Part shown: one piece after another, positions 21,901 to 33,240 of the stretch
Layout: every line of letters starts with the position of its first letter
Numbering within the stretch: the stretch's first letter is position 1
Assembly (NCBI GenBank): GCA_026826555.1
Contig: JAKSZT010032888.1
Location: 41,067 to 105,066 of the forward strand
Reading direction: 5' to 3'
DNA from: Tolypeutes matacus
Lineage: Eukaryota > Chordata > Mammalia > Cingulata > Chlamyphoridae
Length of the DNA: 64,000 nt
Notes under the pieces: generated by a model
The model's database searches: none
What the model saw: only the letters and a program-made list of their open reading frames with translations
Told to the model about the DNA's origin: nothing
Made by a program: the position numbers and the translations under genes

Positions 21901-22758
21901 CCTTGTAGTAGGTGGTGGTTTCTTGGACCTCACACCCAAAGCACATGCAACAGAAGAAAAAGTAGATAAATGGGACCTCCTCAAACTTAAACACTTTTGC
22001 ACCTCACAGGACTTTGTCAGAAGGGTGAAAAGGCAGCCAACTCAATGGGAAAAAATATTTGGAAATCACGTATCTGATAAGGGTTTAATATCCAGGATAT
22101 ATAAAGAGATGTTACAACTCAACAATAAAAAGACAAATGACCCAATTAAAAAATGGGCCAAAGACTTGAATAGACATTTCTCCGAAGAAGAAATACAAGT
22201 GGCAAAAAACACATGAAGAAATGCTCAACATCACTCATGATTAGGGAAATGCAAATCAAAAGTACAATGAGATATCATTTCATACCTATCAGAATGGCCA
22301 CTATTAAAAAGACAGAGAACTACAACTGTTGGAGAGGATGTGGAGAAATAGGAACACTTATTCACTGTTGGTGGGAATGCAGGATGGTACAACCACTATG
22401 GAGGAGTGTTTAACAATCCCTAAAGAAGTTGAATATAGACTTGCCATGTGACCCTGCAATACCACTACTGGGTATATACCCAGAAGAACTGAGAGCAGTG
22501 ACACGAACAGACATCAGCACACCGATGTTCATAGCCACATTATTCACCATTGCCAAAAGTTGGAAACAACCCAGGTGTCCATCAACAGATGAATGGATAA
22601 ACAAACTGTGGTCTATTCACACGATGGAATATTATGCAGCTGTAAGAAGAAATGAAGTCATAAAGCATATGGCAACATGGATGAACCTGGAGGACATTAT
22701 GTTGAGTGAAGCAAGCCAGACACAAAAAGACAAATACTGTATCAATGCATTACTATGA
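18906..22758 (+). pseudogene. L1 ORF2 (endonuclease-reverse transcriptase), broken
   Basis: ORF2p nicks target DNA and reverse-transcribes L1 RNA. From the ATG at 18906 the apurinic-type endonuclease starts with 'VISLNVNGLNSPIKRYRLTE', soon meeting TGA. Later frames give 'RAGVAILISDKTECKCKK', 'INIYAPNQGAS', 'IIVGDFNTPLTSLDKTSRQK' and 'STFSDHNGMKLE'. The reverse transcriptase includes '[20 protein letters not shown]' and the catalytic F-A-D-D box at 21040-21051, which is intact. The C-terminal zinc-knuckle-like region shows '[20 protein letters not shown]' and the end 'STDEWINKLWSIHTMEYYAA'. Many stops and frameshifts split it into at least ten frames. Its length of about 3.85 kb is that of a normal ORF2, so decay is by small lesions plus a 44-bp scar near 19665-19745. 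Confidence 0.92.
19662..19742 (+). repeat. Direct duplication with embedded 10-bp hairpin (template-switch scar)
   Basis: A roughly 30-bp segment, 'actcctaaatat..ggtgggtccaagaag', occurs twice about 44 bp apart. Between the copies is an inverted copy of its end: stem 'gtgggtccaa' (19680-19689), 7-nt loop, stem 'ttggacccac' (19697-19706). The L1 ORF2 frame shows that only one copy belongs there. Confidence 0.85.
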
Positions 22759-22950
22759 ACCAAATGTATTGTGTAATATATTGTTTGATTAAAAAATATA
22801 TATATGTATCCATTACATTTAATTGAGAAACGTATATATTTATTCATCTGTGATTACTTTTTATTGTTTAATTGTTTATGTTTTCAATTATTAAATGTAC
22901 AAAATAAAGTTGAAAAAATAAAAAATAATTTAAAAAATTTAAAAAATGAG
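22759..22950 (+). repeat. L1 no. 1 3' UTR and A-rich tail
   Basis: AT-rich sequence after the ORF2 stop, with a polyadenylation signal-like 'aaaataaag' near 22900 and an A/T-rich tail to about 22950. It is unlike the type A and type B 3' UTRs elsewhere in the window and is short. Confidence 0.6.
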
Positions 22951-22984
22951 AAAAGAAGGAAGCTCGATACAAGGAAGCTCGATA

Positions 22985-23225
22985 AGATTAAGTGCTGATT
23001 TCTCATCTGAAACCACGGAGGCAATAAGACAATGGTATGACATAGGCAAGGTACGGAAAGAAAAAAATTCCAGCCACGAATTCTCTATCCAGCAAAGCTG
23101 ACATTCAAAAATGATGGAGAGTTCAAAATATTGATAGATAAATAGAAATTAATAGAATATGCTGGTAAGAAAATACACTTCAAGTAATACTAAAGGAAGT
23201 TCCACAGGTTGAAAGGAAAAAAAAA
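22985..23225 (+). pseudogene. L1 no. 2 ORF1 C-terminal fragment
   Basis: Only the C-terminal RNA-binding domain of ORF1p is left, because the element is 5'-truncated. 'LSADFSSETTEAIRQWYD' parallels 'LSADFSSETMEARRQWYDTI' of L1 no. 1 (about 18560-18620), and the 'QPRILYPAKLTFKNDGEFK' part parallels 'QPRILYPAKLSFKYEGEYK'. It contains TAG and TAA stops and ends near 23215. Confidence 0.8.
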
Positions 23226-23320
23226 CAGGAGAGAAAGATTTGGAGGAGAGCGTAAGAACAACTAAAAAGACAAAAAGAGAAATAAAAACAACATATGACA
23301 TACATAAACCCAAAGAAAAT

Positions 23321-26300
23321 ATGGCTGATTTAAGAAATTCCTTGAGAGTAATAACACTGAATATTAATGGATTAAACTCACCAGTCAAGAGATGCGGATT
23401 GGCAGAATGGATAAGGAAATGTGATCCATCTAAATGTTGTCTTCAAGAAACCCACCTTATACCCAGGGATTCAAGGAGACTGAAAGTGAATGGCTGGAAA
23501 ACAATTTTACAAGCAAACAACAATCAAAAATGGGAGAGAATAGCTATATTAATATCAGACAAAATAGACTTTAAATGCAAAATTATTGTAAGAAACAAAG
23601 ATGGGTACCATATATTAGTAAAAGGGGTAATCATTCAAGAAGAGAGATCATAAACATTTATGCACCTAATCAGGAAATCTCAAAATATATGAGGTAAACA
23701 CTGAAAAGACTAATTGGAGACATAAATGACTTTACATTATTAGTGGGGAACTTTAATACACCATTATCACCATTAGACAGAACTTCTCAACAGAGAATCA
23801 ATAAAGAAACAAAGACTATGAATAATACATTAAAGGATCTGGTCCTAATAGATATATACAGAACACTACACCCAAATAAAGTAGGATATACATTATTCTC
23901 AAGTGCATGGATCTTACTTCAAGATAAAATACATGCTAGGCCAAAATCAACTCTCAATGCATACAGAATGATTGACATTATACAACGTAATTTCTCTGAT
24001 AACATTGGAAAAAAATTGCAAATCACTAAGGGCCAGAGAATAAGATTAGACAGAAAGATATGGAAGTTAAACAACACATTCTTAAACAAACAGTGAGTCA
24101 AGGAGGAAATCTCAAAAGAAATCAGTAACTGCTTTGAAAAGAATGAAAATGACAATACAACATATCAAAACCAATGGGAGGTAGCCAAAGCTGTACTGAG
24201 AATGAAATTCAGAGCCATAAATGCATATATCAAAAAAGAAGAAAGAGCTAAAACTGAAGACCTAACTACACACCTGGAGGAATTAGAAAAAGAACAACAA
24301 ACTAACCCCAAAGGAAGTAGAAAGAAGGAAATAACAAAGATTAGAGCAGAACTAAATGAAATAGAAAATAAGAAAGCACTAGAAAAAATAAACAAAACTA
24401 ACAGCTGCTTCTTCAAGAAGATCAATAAAATTGACAAATCCATCACCAGACTAACAAAGAAAAAGAGAGAACAGATGCAAGTACATAAAATAAGGAATGA
24501 GCAAGAGGATATCACTACTGACCCCACAGAAATAAAGAGTATCATAAGAGGGTACTTTGAAAAATTATATGCCAAGAAGAATGATAATTTAGAGGAAATG
24601 TACAAGTTTCTAGAAACCCACAAACAGCCTACATTGATGAAAGAAGAAAGTGATGAACTTAACAGTCCAATTACAAGTAAAGAGATAAACTCACTCATCA
24701 AAACCTCCCAACTAAAAAGAGACCAGGATGAGTGGCTTCAGAAGTGAATTCTACCAAACATTCTGGAAAGAGCTAACACCAATCCTGCTTATGCTCTTCC
24801 AAAAAATAGAAGTAAAAAGAACATTGCCTAACTCATTCTATGATGTGAACATTACCCTAATATGAAAGACAAACAAAGATTCCACAAGAAAGGAAAATTA
24901 CAATCTCTTTAAAGAACCTAGATGCTAAAATCTTCAATGAAACACTTCATAATTGCATTCAAAAACATAGCAAATTAATTCTACACCATGGCCAAGCGGG
25001 CTTCATCCTGGGTTTGCAAGGATGGTTCAACATAAGAAAATCAATCAATGTAATACTCCACATAAACAGATTGAAAGAAAAAAATCACATGATCATCTCT
25101 ATAGATGCAAAAAAAGCATTTGAAAAAACACAGCACTCTTTTCTGATTAAAAACATTGCAAAACATAGGAATAGAAGGAAACTTTCTGAGTATGATAAAG
25201 GGTATATATGAAAAACTCACAGGTAACATCATCTTCAATGGTGAAATCCAAAAAGCTTTCCCTCTAAGATCAGGAAAAAGACACGTATGCCCACTATCAC
25301 TGCACCTATTTAACATTGTCTTACAAGTGCTTGCTTGAGCACTGATGCAAGAAAAAGATATAAAAGGAACAATTGGAAAGGAACAATTAAATTTTTCTCT
25401 ATTTGCAGACAACATGATCATATACATAGAAAGACCTAAGAAATCTACAACAAAACCTCTAGAACTTTTAAAGGAGTTCAGTAAAGTTGCAAACTGTAAG
25501 ATCAATGCTCAAAAATCAGTAGAATTTCTGTACACCAATAACTAGCAATCTGAGGGGGAAATCAAGAAAAAAAATACCATTTACAATAGTAACTGAAAGT
25601 ATCAAATAACTAGGAATAAATTTAACTAAAAAATGTATAAGTATTATATACAGAAAACAAAACAAAATAAAAAACCAACAACATTGTTAAAGGAAATCAA
25701 AGAAGACTTAAATAAATGGAAAAATATACCCTGTTCATGGATAGGAAGGCTAAACATCATCAAGATGTCTATCCTACCCAAACTAATCTACAGATTTAAT
25801 TCAATCCCTATAAAAATTAACACTGTATTTTTCAATGAATTGGAAAAACTACAAAATTTACTTGGAAGTGTAAGAGGCCCTGAATCACCAAAGACATACT
25901 GAAAAAGAAAAATGAAGTTGGAGGTATCACACTACCTGAGTTTAAAACATACTACAAAGCTACAGTGGTCAAAACTGCATGGTATTGGCACAAGGATAGA
26001 CATACTGACCAAGGGAACTGAATTGAGAGTTCCAGTATAGATCCTCACATATACAGTTTTCTGATATTCAACAAGGCCACCAATCCCCTCAGTTGGGAGA
26101 GAATGGCCTCTTCATCAAATGGTTCTTGGAGAACTGGATATCCATATCCAAAGGAATGAGAGAGGAACAACATCTCACACCTTATAGAAAAATCAACTCA
26201 AGATGGATGAAAGATCTAAATATAAGGGTCAAGACTGTAAAGACCTTGGAAGGTCATGTATGGAAGCATCTAAAGAACCTTGTAATAGGAAATGGTTTCA

Positions 26301-27133
26301 TGAACTTCACACTTAAAGCACGAGAAGCAAAATAAAAATAGATAAATGGGATCTCCTCAAAATTAAAAACCTCTGCACCTCAAAGGATGTTATCAAGAAA
26401 GTAAAGAGGCAGCAGACACAATGGTAGAAAATATTTGGTAACCATATATCTGATAGGAGCCTAATATTCTGCATATATAAAGAAATCCTGCACCTCAAAA
26501 ATAAAAAGACAAACAACCCATTTAAAAAATAGGCAAGTGACCTGAAATGACACTTCTCCAAGGAAGAAATTCAAATGGCTAAAAAGCACATGAAAAGGTG
26601 CTTGACATTATTAGCTATTAGGGAAATGCAAACAAAACTACAGTGAGATTCCATCTTACACCCATTAGAATGGTGGCTATTAAAAAAACAGCAGACTGTA
26701 AGTGTTGGAGAGGATGTGGAGGAATGGGAACCCTCATACACTGCTGGTGGAATTGTAGAATGGTCCAGCCACTATGGAGGACATTTGATGGTTCCTCAAA
26801 AAACTAACTATAGAACTTCCATATGATCCAATGATTCCACTGCTGGGTATATACCCTGAAGATTTGAAAGCAAAGACACAAACAGATATATGCACACCAA
26901 TGTTCATAGCAGCTTTGTTCACTATTGTCAAAAGTTGGAATCAACCTAGGCACCCATCAACAGAAGAATGGATAAACAAAATGTGGTACATACATACAAT
27001 GGAATATTTCCTAGCTGTAAGAAAGGATAAAGTGGTAACCCATGGGATAACATGGATGAATCTTGAAGATCTTATGTTGAGTGAAGCAAGCCAGGCACTG
27101 AAAGATGAACAGTATATGACCTCTCTGATTTGA
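23321..27133 (+). pseudogene. L1 no. 2 ORF2, broken, with altered RT active site
   Basis: From the ATG at 23321 the endonuclease reads 'LRVITLNINGLNSPVKRCGL', 'CCLQETHLIPRDSRRLKVNG' and 'ISDKIDFKCKIIVRNKDGYH' to a stop at about 23653. The linker is a 181-codon open frame (24202-24747) rich in E/K coiled-coil residues with 'NSCFFKKINKIDKSITRLTK'. The RT core shows '[20 protein letters not shown]' and an active-site box F-A-D-N at 25402-25413, where the second catalytic Asp is replaced by Asn (GAC to AAC). The C-terminal part has 'STEEWINKMWYIHTMEYFLA' and ends at TGA near 27131-27133. Numerous stops. It is more diverged from L1 no. 1 than expected for a local duplicate, so it is an independent insertion. 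Confidence 0.9.
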
Positions 27134-28130
27134 ACTGAGGAAAGGGAGCAGTCTCTGAGAACCATTGTCTGAAAGATAGGTTAACAAGGGAAAGAAAGAG
27201 AAGAGCAGGCTTTGAGCCATCACCCATATGGACAAAATCTATGGTAAAGGGATAGAGTATAGTTTTATATTGAAGGGATAGGGCAGGAGGATATTGATAT
27301 TTTTGGTTTGGGTGGTGCAGGGTTGACAGGCGGGTAGATTGGAAACAGTGCATTAAAAGGCATAGGATACTGGGGGTAGGGTTGGGTGAGGGAACAGGTG
27401 AACATTGGGGATTAGTGGGTATGAGGTTGAAGGCACAGAACTTGGAATGCTCCTATGGCAATATGGCAAGGAAAGGTTACTGGTTTAGGGTGTTGGTTGG
27501 TGGGTCATTTGGGACATGGCATCTTTGAACAGACTTCTAGGGAGTGTGTGAGTGTTCACTCTGTCATAATGTGTTGTATCAGTGGGTGGAGACCCACATA
27601 TTGAGAGGGAAGGAATTGGACTCCCATTTTTGGGAAGACCAATTTGTTCAGAAATAAACAGGCAGGATTCTCTCAAGAGCAAGTGCATTTCCTAATAGGG
27701 GAGGACAAACCAGTGTGTCAATACCTCTTGTTGCATGTAACTATGAATCCCCTGGGTGATGGTGTGGGAGGAATAGAATAGCTCAAACAGGGGGCATTTA
27801 GTGGTCAGTGGAAATGTTCTTCATACCATACAGTGATAGAAACAGGATATGGTAAACATCAAAATTTATAAAAGTGTGCAGTCTAAAATGTAAACCACAG
27901 TGTAAACCTTTGACCATGTTTAGTAGCTATGTTTCACTATTTGTTTATCAGTTATAACAATGGTACCATCCACATATAAACTATGGGTTGGAGGAAAGGG
28001 GGAGGATGTTGGGTATATGAGAGTCTCCTGTATTCTGTGTGTGACTTTGCTGTGATCTAAAACTTCTTTGAAAACAAAATGAAAAATAGTGAAACACTGG
28101 GGAATGAGAGGGGGAAGATGCCACGGAACA
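27134..28130 (+). repeat. L1 no. 2 3' UTR
   Basis: G-rich, non-coding sequence ('gggatagggcaggaggatattgata', 'gtgggtatgaggttgaaggc', 'gtgttggttggtgggtcatt') ending 'gtgactttgctgtgatctaaaacttctttgaaaacaaaatgaaaaa', the usual style of an L1 3' terminus and tail. About 1 kb, much longer than the 3' UTR of L1 no. 1, so the two belong to different subfamilies. Confidence 0.7.
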
Positions 28131-28329
28131 GACTGGACACAAGATATTGCAGCGATGAAAGACAAAAGGTCAAAAAAATTTTTTTTATATTTTTCATTTT
28201 TTAAATATCCCAATCTTTTAATTTAATTTAATTTTATTTTTAGTGTTTTAAAAAAATTTTATGTATTTTATCTCTTACATTTAAACTTATCATTATTTCA
28301 TTTTCCTATTAATTGTATTCAGCTATTGT
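28131..28329. other. T-rich spacer
   Basis: Low-complexity T/A-rich sequence (about 28167-28270) between the tail of L1 no. 2 and the next element. It might be an old A-tail or an AT-rich insertion. Confidence 0.4.
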
Positions 28330-29945
28330 AAATGCTTCATCTTTGAAGAAGCTTTGGATTGCAGAAGGGTTACAACTGGGGCAGGGGAGGATCATTGGTG
28401 TGGGGTGTCAGGGATGGGGGATGCATGGGAGGAAGTTCACCTCACCATAAATATAAGGTATATAAAAAAGTTTAAATGTTCATGGGGCATTGTCACAGTT
28501 TTTGGAGAATCACTCAATAAATGAGAGAATAGTGAATTCCTATCCTGGAGAGCTCTTCCTCATTCTCTAAAGGAGCAGCAATAGTCCCCCAAGTGCAGGG
28601 CCAGTGACTGGCGAAGGAGGATGATCCTCTGATGGGCCCTAGATATTGATGACTAGCCTTATGAGTCTTTGCTCTTGAAATGGAAACAGCCTATTGCTAT
28701 AGGGTGCCTAAGGGTTGTTTCCTGAGAACCTCCTTATTGCTTAAATGTGACCTCTTTCTAAGCCAAACTCAGCATATGAATGTATTACCTTCCTCCCAGT
28801 GTGGGACATGACTCCCAGGGATGAGTCTCCCTGGCACTGAGGGAGTGCTACCAAGCGCCAACTTGCAACGTGACTGGAAATAGACCTTGAATAAAAGAGG
28901 GAAAAAGGTAAAGACAAATTAATTTATATGGCTAAGAGGCTTCAAAATGAGTCAGGATTTCATCCCAGAGGTAAAGTTTACACATATCTCAGTAGGATCT
29001 CATAGATCCCAAAGTGGATATCATCCCAAGTAGTCAGGCTCCTGAGGGCTCTGGAGACACCCAGGTCCTATGTCAGGGAGGGTAGCTCTGGAGTATGGTG
29101 TCTTGCCAGTGGGCACTACTTTGCAGTTTGTGCTCCTGAGAGTGACAAAGTTGGACTCAACTATGTCTTCCCTGCATATGGTTCATTTGTCCCTTCTATT
29201 CAAACCTATACTTGGTGCTGGAGTTTGTATGTGTATGTCCAGAGACTTGAGTCTTTGGGCAGTCCATGTGCCTGCTGAGCCTGGTGCATCAGTAGAACAG
29301 CAACGCCTACTCTACAGCTCATTGGACTCACCCAGGACAACTGGAAGGGATATGATGATGGACAATGGATGTCCCAGGGAATGGAGAGAGTCTACAGCTG
29401 CAGGCAGGATAATTCCATCCATCTTCCCCATGGGGTATAAGACCCCTCTCATTTGGAGGTGGAGTGGACATCACCATCCCAGACTACTTGAGATGGCCAG
29501 AAGAGCTATGGACTAGAGTGGACTTACTGGTATTCTACTATAGACATATTGTGATTAAAGCAATGGAAGAAATTACAACATTGATATGGAGCCAGTGGCC
29601 ACTGGAGGCTCTGGGTGCAGGAAGAGGGAAAAGCAGTTGTAATACAGGGGCTTTTTCAGGACTTGGTAATTGTCCTGAGTGACATTGTAATGATAGATAT
29701 AGGGCATTTTGTATCATCATATAACAAGCAGAACTGTGTGGGACAGAGTGTGGTCTACAATGTGAATTTTGGACCATGCTTAATGGCAAAGCCCCAAGTT
29801 TTATTTATCTTTTGTAATTAATGTGTCACACTAATGAAGGATATTTTTGTGGGAGGTTTTGGGAGGTGTGGGAGGTGGGGCATATGGGGAATCCCCATAT
29901 TTTTTGTGTAACATTTATATAATCTAAATATCTTTTAAAAATATA
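28330..29945 (+). mobile_element. L1 3' UTR, type A, longest copy
   Basis: About 1.6 kb. Landmarks: 'ggattgcagaagggttacaactggggcagg', 'ttccctggcactgagggag', 'gacttgaataaaag'-like 'ccttgaataaaagagggaaa', 'ggctaagaggcttcaaaatgagtcagga', 'ggagacacccaggtcctatgt', 'ggtggagtggacatcaccat', and the end 'gggaggtgtgggaggtggggcatatgggg ... taacatttatataatctaaatatcttttaaaaat'. The end matches the antisense copies at 10.7, 15.0 and 36.1 kb. It contains a 148-codon open frame (29070-29516) that aligns with frames in the other sense copies, but the changes do not favour third codon positions, so I treat it as non-coding. A xenarthran-type L1 3' UTR is inferred. Confidence 0.7.
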
Positions 29946-30785
29946 TAGTAAAAACAATTTCACTATATTTACCAATTCAGTGTTATTTTTCCATAAGTTT
30001 GAGACTCAAACTAAATTAGCAGAAGCACTACTAAACCTCAATTAATTAACCATATTTGCATAAACCATATCATATTGGTATAATAAAATATATTCCCAAT
30101 GAAATATAGAATAAACTATATTTATTCTTTTGATACTGGACTTAAATTTAAAAGCCCTTATATTTTGAATGAAGGAGTTTACTTCCTTCTCATAATGATT
30201 TTATAATGCTGTAATTTCATTTTCTTTATGAGAGTCACATTTATTGGTCTGTGCTTTCAACAACTGTTGGAGTATAGATTTGGATTAATACTAATGTTTT
30301 GATATTAAAATCAGACTTTAAAATATCTTTGATTAATAAAGCATGGTATTTTTTTTTCTTTGACATTCACAATCATTTTATAACAAAATCCAGATAGGTT
30401 TTTCTTTTTATGAAGAATATAACAAGTTCAGAGATAAAATGATTGGCAAACAAAATTACACAATATGATATAATTAAAAATATGACCCAGTTTGCAACTT
30501 TTTGACATTCCATAACTTTTCCCCAAAACATTCGCATAAATTTTTCTCTGAATTTTGCAGTGTCAGGTTCTTTATTGTTTTTCGCATAGGCATATATTGG
30601 ACAAATATAGAAAATAGAAATCCAATTATCAGTTCAAAACACTAAGAAGAAATTGACTTGCAAAATATAGTCAAGGGCAATGTCATCAAGGTAAATCTGC
30701 CTTACAATCCTCTTTTTTGGTTTTCACTATTGCTCTATTCTCTGGTTCATTTAATTATATGGTTTTAATTTAAAATATCTACTTA
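29946..30785. other. AT-rich DNA, no recognised feature
   Basis: No gene or repeat identified. It precedes the left edge of the duplicated OR segment. Confidence 0.45.
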
Positions 30786-31373
30786 AAGAAGTATATTTCT
30801 ATTATAAAATGTCAACAATTTACTCTCATATATTCTTAAGAATAAACAGTAAGTAAACTATAGAAATTAGTCAAACCAATTGCATTGACCTCTTGCAGAG
30901 ATCTTTTCTCTTCTAGTTATTAAATATGTAAGTATCATTATGTTAATCTTTTCTTTTATTTTTCTACCTCATTCTGATATGACTTTGAGGCAGAATATAC
31001 TCCACTAGGAACCACTCTTAAATCTTTACATTTTCTTCTAAATCATTAAACAGAAGCATTGTATGCCTTATGTTTGCATATTTAAAAAATTTGGAGTTTG
31101 TAAGGAACAAAATCTTGGTCCCTTTAGTAGTAATTTGTATATTCCATTAGAATTGGGAAATGCTTTTAAATTAAAAAATTTTTTTTTTTATTTTGCAAAT
31201 TCTGGAATTAAGAATTGTGTTCTATTTAATAAAATATTTTAGAAGTTTTTATTTAAATGATTATATGCATTAATTTCTACTAATGTCCTAGATTAAACAT
31301 AATGTCATGAAAGATTTATGGTTATCATAATGAGAATAACAGAAGAAACACTTTTATTAAAAATCAGATCTTC

Positions 31374-31552
31374 TGGGAAGCGGCTGTGGCTCAATCAGTT
31401 GGGCTCCCGTTTACCATATGGGAGGCCCCAGGTTTGGCTCCCGGGGCCTTCTGGTGAAGGCAAGCCCGCCCGCGTGGCGGGGTTAGCTGACCCAGCGAGC
31501 ACAAGCAGCAAGGGGGGGATTAATGAATGAATAAATAAAATCTTTAAAAAAA
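31374..31552 (+). mobile_element. DAS-III SINE with 15-bp target-site duplication
   Basis: A GC-rich tRNA-Ala-derived SINE: head 'gggaagcggctgtggctcaatcagttgggctccc' (A-box region), 'caggtttggctcccgg' (B-box region), body 'tagctgacccagcgagcaca', tail 'aatgaataaataaaatcttt' and an A run. It is flanked by perfect 15-bp direct repeats 'aaaaatcagatcttc' at 31359-31373 and 31553-31567. The high similarity to the copy at 62057-62207 and the intact target-site duplication indicate a young insertion. Confidence 0.93.
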
Positions 31553-31718
31553 AAAAATCAGATCTTCATTTTCTAAAGCATTGTATCATGTCAACTAAAC
31601 ATAGTTTCATAATATGTATGTTATCATCAATATTTGCCCTAAACCCTTCTGACATTGACTTATGAAATATATCTTTTAGGTGACTGTTAGGCATTCTTAC
31701 ATTTTTACTGCATTTGAC

Positions 31719-32004
31719 CTGGAAAATAAAAATGTCACACTCTATTTTCATGGGACTCTCTCAAAACAAACACATAGATACACTTTGTTTTGTATTATTT
31801 TAATTTTGATACATTTTTATTTGGTTGGGAAACTTGTTCATACTGATTTCTATATCATTGCATTCAGGTAATTGACCACTCATGTATTTCTTCCTAAATT
31901 ACCTCTCACTTTCCAACCTTTACTACACATCCACAGTGATGTCCAAACTAATGACTGACCTACTGGCATAGAAGAAGGTCATTTCCTGTAATAACTGCGT
32001 GGCA
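31719..32004 (+). pseudogene. Olfactory receptor pseudogene, OR4-like N-terminal fragment
   Basis: Homologous to the first 95 codons of the OR4-like pseudogene at 53775. The start codon position is CTG instead of ATG (31719-31721), then E-N-K-N-V-T as in 'MEHKNNV', a TM1 region 'LFCIILILIHFYLVGKLVHT', and, after a frameshift, DNA matching '[20 protein letters not shown]' ('catgtatttcttcctaaattacctctcactttccaacctttactacac'). A TAG lies where the paralogue encodes a residue near 'LLAERK' ('gcatagaagaagg'). OR similarity stops abruptly after 'aactgcgtggca' at 32004. Lost start, frameshift, nonsense and 3' truncation make it non-functional. Confidence 0.8.
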
Positions 32005-32555
32005 GTCGGGTGTGAAACTGCACACAATAATAAACTTCTGAAAACCATTTGTGGGGGAACTTAACGAGTCAACCTATAAAAGAATGCTTATAGACATTAT
32101 GAACATCATGCAGGAAACTTTATATATGATAGAATAAATTGTAGATTAGTAGTGAAATAATGATTGGTCATTTATTGTTGCTAGAAAAATAGAATTTCCT
32201 GTAAAAAATTGTTATAATTAATTATGATGTATCATACCAGACCTTACTGCACCATTACACAATATGTATTTTATATGCCTTGTAACTTTTTAAAAACTTA
32301 AAATTCTGAATTCATGAACACATTTCAACCAATGGGAATTATATAAAACTTATAATCTGCATTTGGGAATACAACTACATTTAACAAAAAATCTATACAT
32401 ATTCAAAAAAAATGGAAAAGTTAAATGCAAAAATATCAAAACTCATCCAATATTTAAGGAAATTTTAATGTTTCTTTAACACTTAAAGGAAAATTAAAGT
32501 TTTTAAAAAATTTTAAACACCAAGTCCAATTTTACTGCAGTAAACAATTATTCTA
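32005..32555. other. AT-rich DNA, nothing recognised
   Basis: The sequence after the truncated OR shows no match to the second copy of the duplication or to any family I recognise. Confidence 0.4.
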
Positions 32556-32559
32556 AACA

Positions 32560-32870
32560 TTGAAGAAAGAGATAATACTAATCCTAGACCAACTCCTTCA
32601 TAAAAAATAAAGAAGACATATTCTTCAATTCATTTAATGAAAGCAGTATAAACATAAAATCAAAACCAAAGAAAAAGGGAATTATGGCCCTATCTCAGTC
32701 ATAAATATAAATGAGAATGCTAAACACAATGTTAGGAAAATGATTTTAGCAAATCATGACAGACACTTACTTCATGACCAGTATATGCCAAGAATATATG
32801 CTTCTCTATTAGATATTCACATATTTAAGGAGAGAAGCTATGTCATCTCAAAAATAGTAAATAAAAAATA
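32560..32870 (+). mobile_element. L1 ORF2 fragment (RT region), old
   Basis: A diverged sense fragment corresponding to the fingers/palm of L1 RT: 'caaaaccaaagaaaaagggaattatggccctatctcagtcataaa' parallels the 'ccagacaaagattccacaagaaaagaaaattagagaccaatctctc' region at 20500-20545 of L1 no. 1, and 'aacacaatgttaggaaaatgattttagcaaatcatgac' follows in order. No open frame is kept. Confidence 0.65.
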
Positions 32871-32974
32871 TAATGGAAATTCTTAACAGAGGAAGATTTA
32901 AAGAAAACTTCATCTGTTACAGGTATGTGAAAGAAAAATGAAAGAAAAATTAGAGTGAAAATCATGTTCAACCT

Positions 32975-33240
32975 CCAGACGATGGAAATAAATCCAACAA
33001 ACTCATAGGCCTTCCACCTTGGTGAAATTTCTAGGTGCCCAATATTGTGGGGCAAGTTGAGATATCCTTCTAAGTGAAGGATAATCTGTTGTATCTGGCC
33101 AATCCTACAACCATAAAAGAGGCACTACAGCTACTTGTTCTCTTTGGATTTTAGAGGCAAAGTATTCCTCATTTGGGTGTCCTATTCCAGCCCATTTACC
33201 AAGTGACCTGAAATTCTACTTACTTTTAGTGGGGACCAAA
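32975..33240 (+). mobile_element. ERV-L pol fragment
   Basis: This aligns with two parts of the larger ERV-L remnant. 'aaataaatccaacaaactcataggcc...gtgaaatttctaggtgccca' matches the 'aaataaaaccaacaaaatttcag...atgaaatttctaggcattca' region near 44400-44455. 'ctggccaatcctacaaccataaaagaggcac' through 'ttcctcatttgggtgtcctattccagcccatttaccaagtg' matches 45051-45165. It is a short, decayed piece of the region after the reverse transcriptase core. The long insert present at 44480-45040 in the large copy is absent here, so that copy probably carries an extra insertion. Confidence 0.7.

Larger units (their letters stand above)
16690..22920 (+). mobile_element. L1 LINE no. 1, near full length, inactive
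   Basis: A plus-strand L1 of about 6.2 kb with the canonical order: GC-richer 5' UTR (about 16690-17890), ORF1 (17891-18791), short inter-ORF, ORF2 (18906-22758) and an AT-rich 3' UTR ending in an A-rich tail near 22900-22950. Both ORFs are broken, so it cannot move on its own. It is followed directly by a second, 5'-truncated L1 in the same orientation. The 5' boundary is approximate, set by the end of the inverted L1 fragment. Confidence 0.9.
22950..28130 (+). mobile_element. L1 LINE no. 2, 5'-truncated, inactive
   Basis: A second plus-strand L1 starting inside ORF1. The first recognisable part is the ORF1 C-terminal domain (about 22985-23225; R-L-S-A-D-F-S-S-E-T, QPRILYPAKLTFKNDGEFKI in mixed frames, with TAG and TAA stops). 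ORF2 follows at 23321-27133 and then a long 3' UTR to about 28130. A perfect 14-bp tandem duplication 'aaggaagctcgata' (22956-22969 and 22971-22984) lies at its left junction with L1 no. 1. No clear target-site duplication was found. Confidence 0.88.
30790..32004 (+). repeat. Segmental duplication, copy 1 of 2 (contains OR4-like fragment)
   Basis: This aligns with 53110-54066 in the same orientation. Shared landmarks in order: 'tataaaatgtcaaca', 'gtcaaaccaattgcattgacctcttgcagagat' versus 'gtcaagccaattgcacttgcttcctgaggagagat', 'ccactaggaaccactcttaaa' versus 'ccactactgaccaccattaaa', 'gaaagatttatggttatcataatga' versus 'gaaagatttatggaaaccatcatga', 'ctgacattgac', then OR coding sequence. The DAS-III SINE at 31374-31552 interrupts only this copy. 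The left edge near 30790 is approximate; the right edge is abrupt inside the OR exon. Confidence 0.85.

Noticed and set aside
31374..31552. tRNA-like sequence with A- and B-box-like segments.
   Set aside because: The copy has an A-rich tail and a target-site duplication and lacks a complete cloverleaf. It is a tRNA-derived SINE, not a tRNA gene. The same holds for the copies at 1331, 36633, 56873 and 62057.
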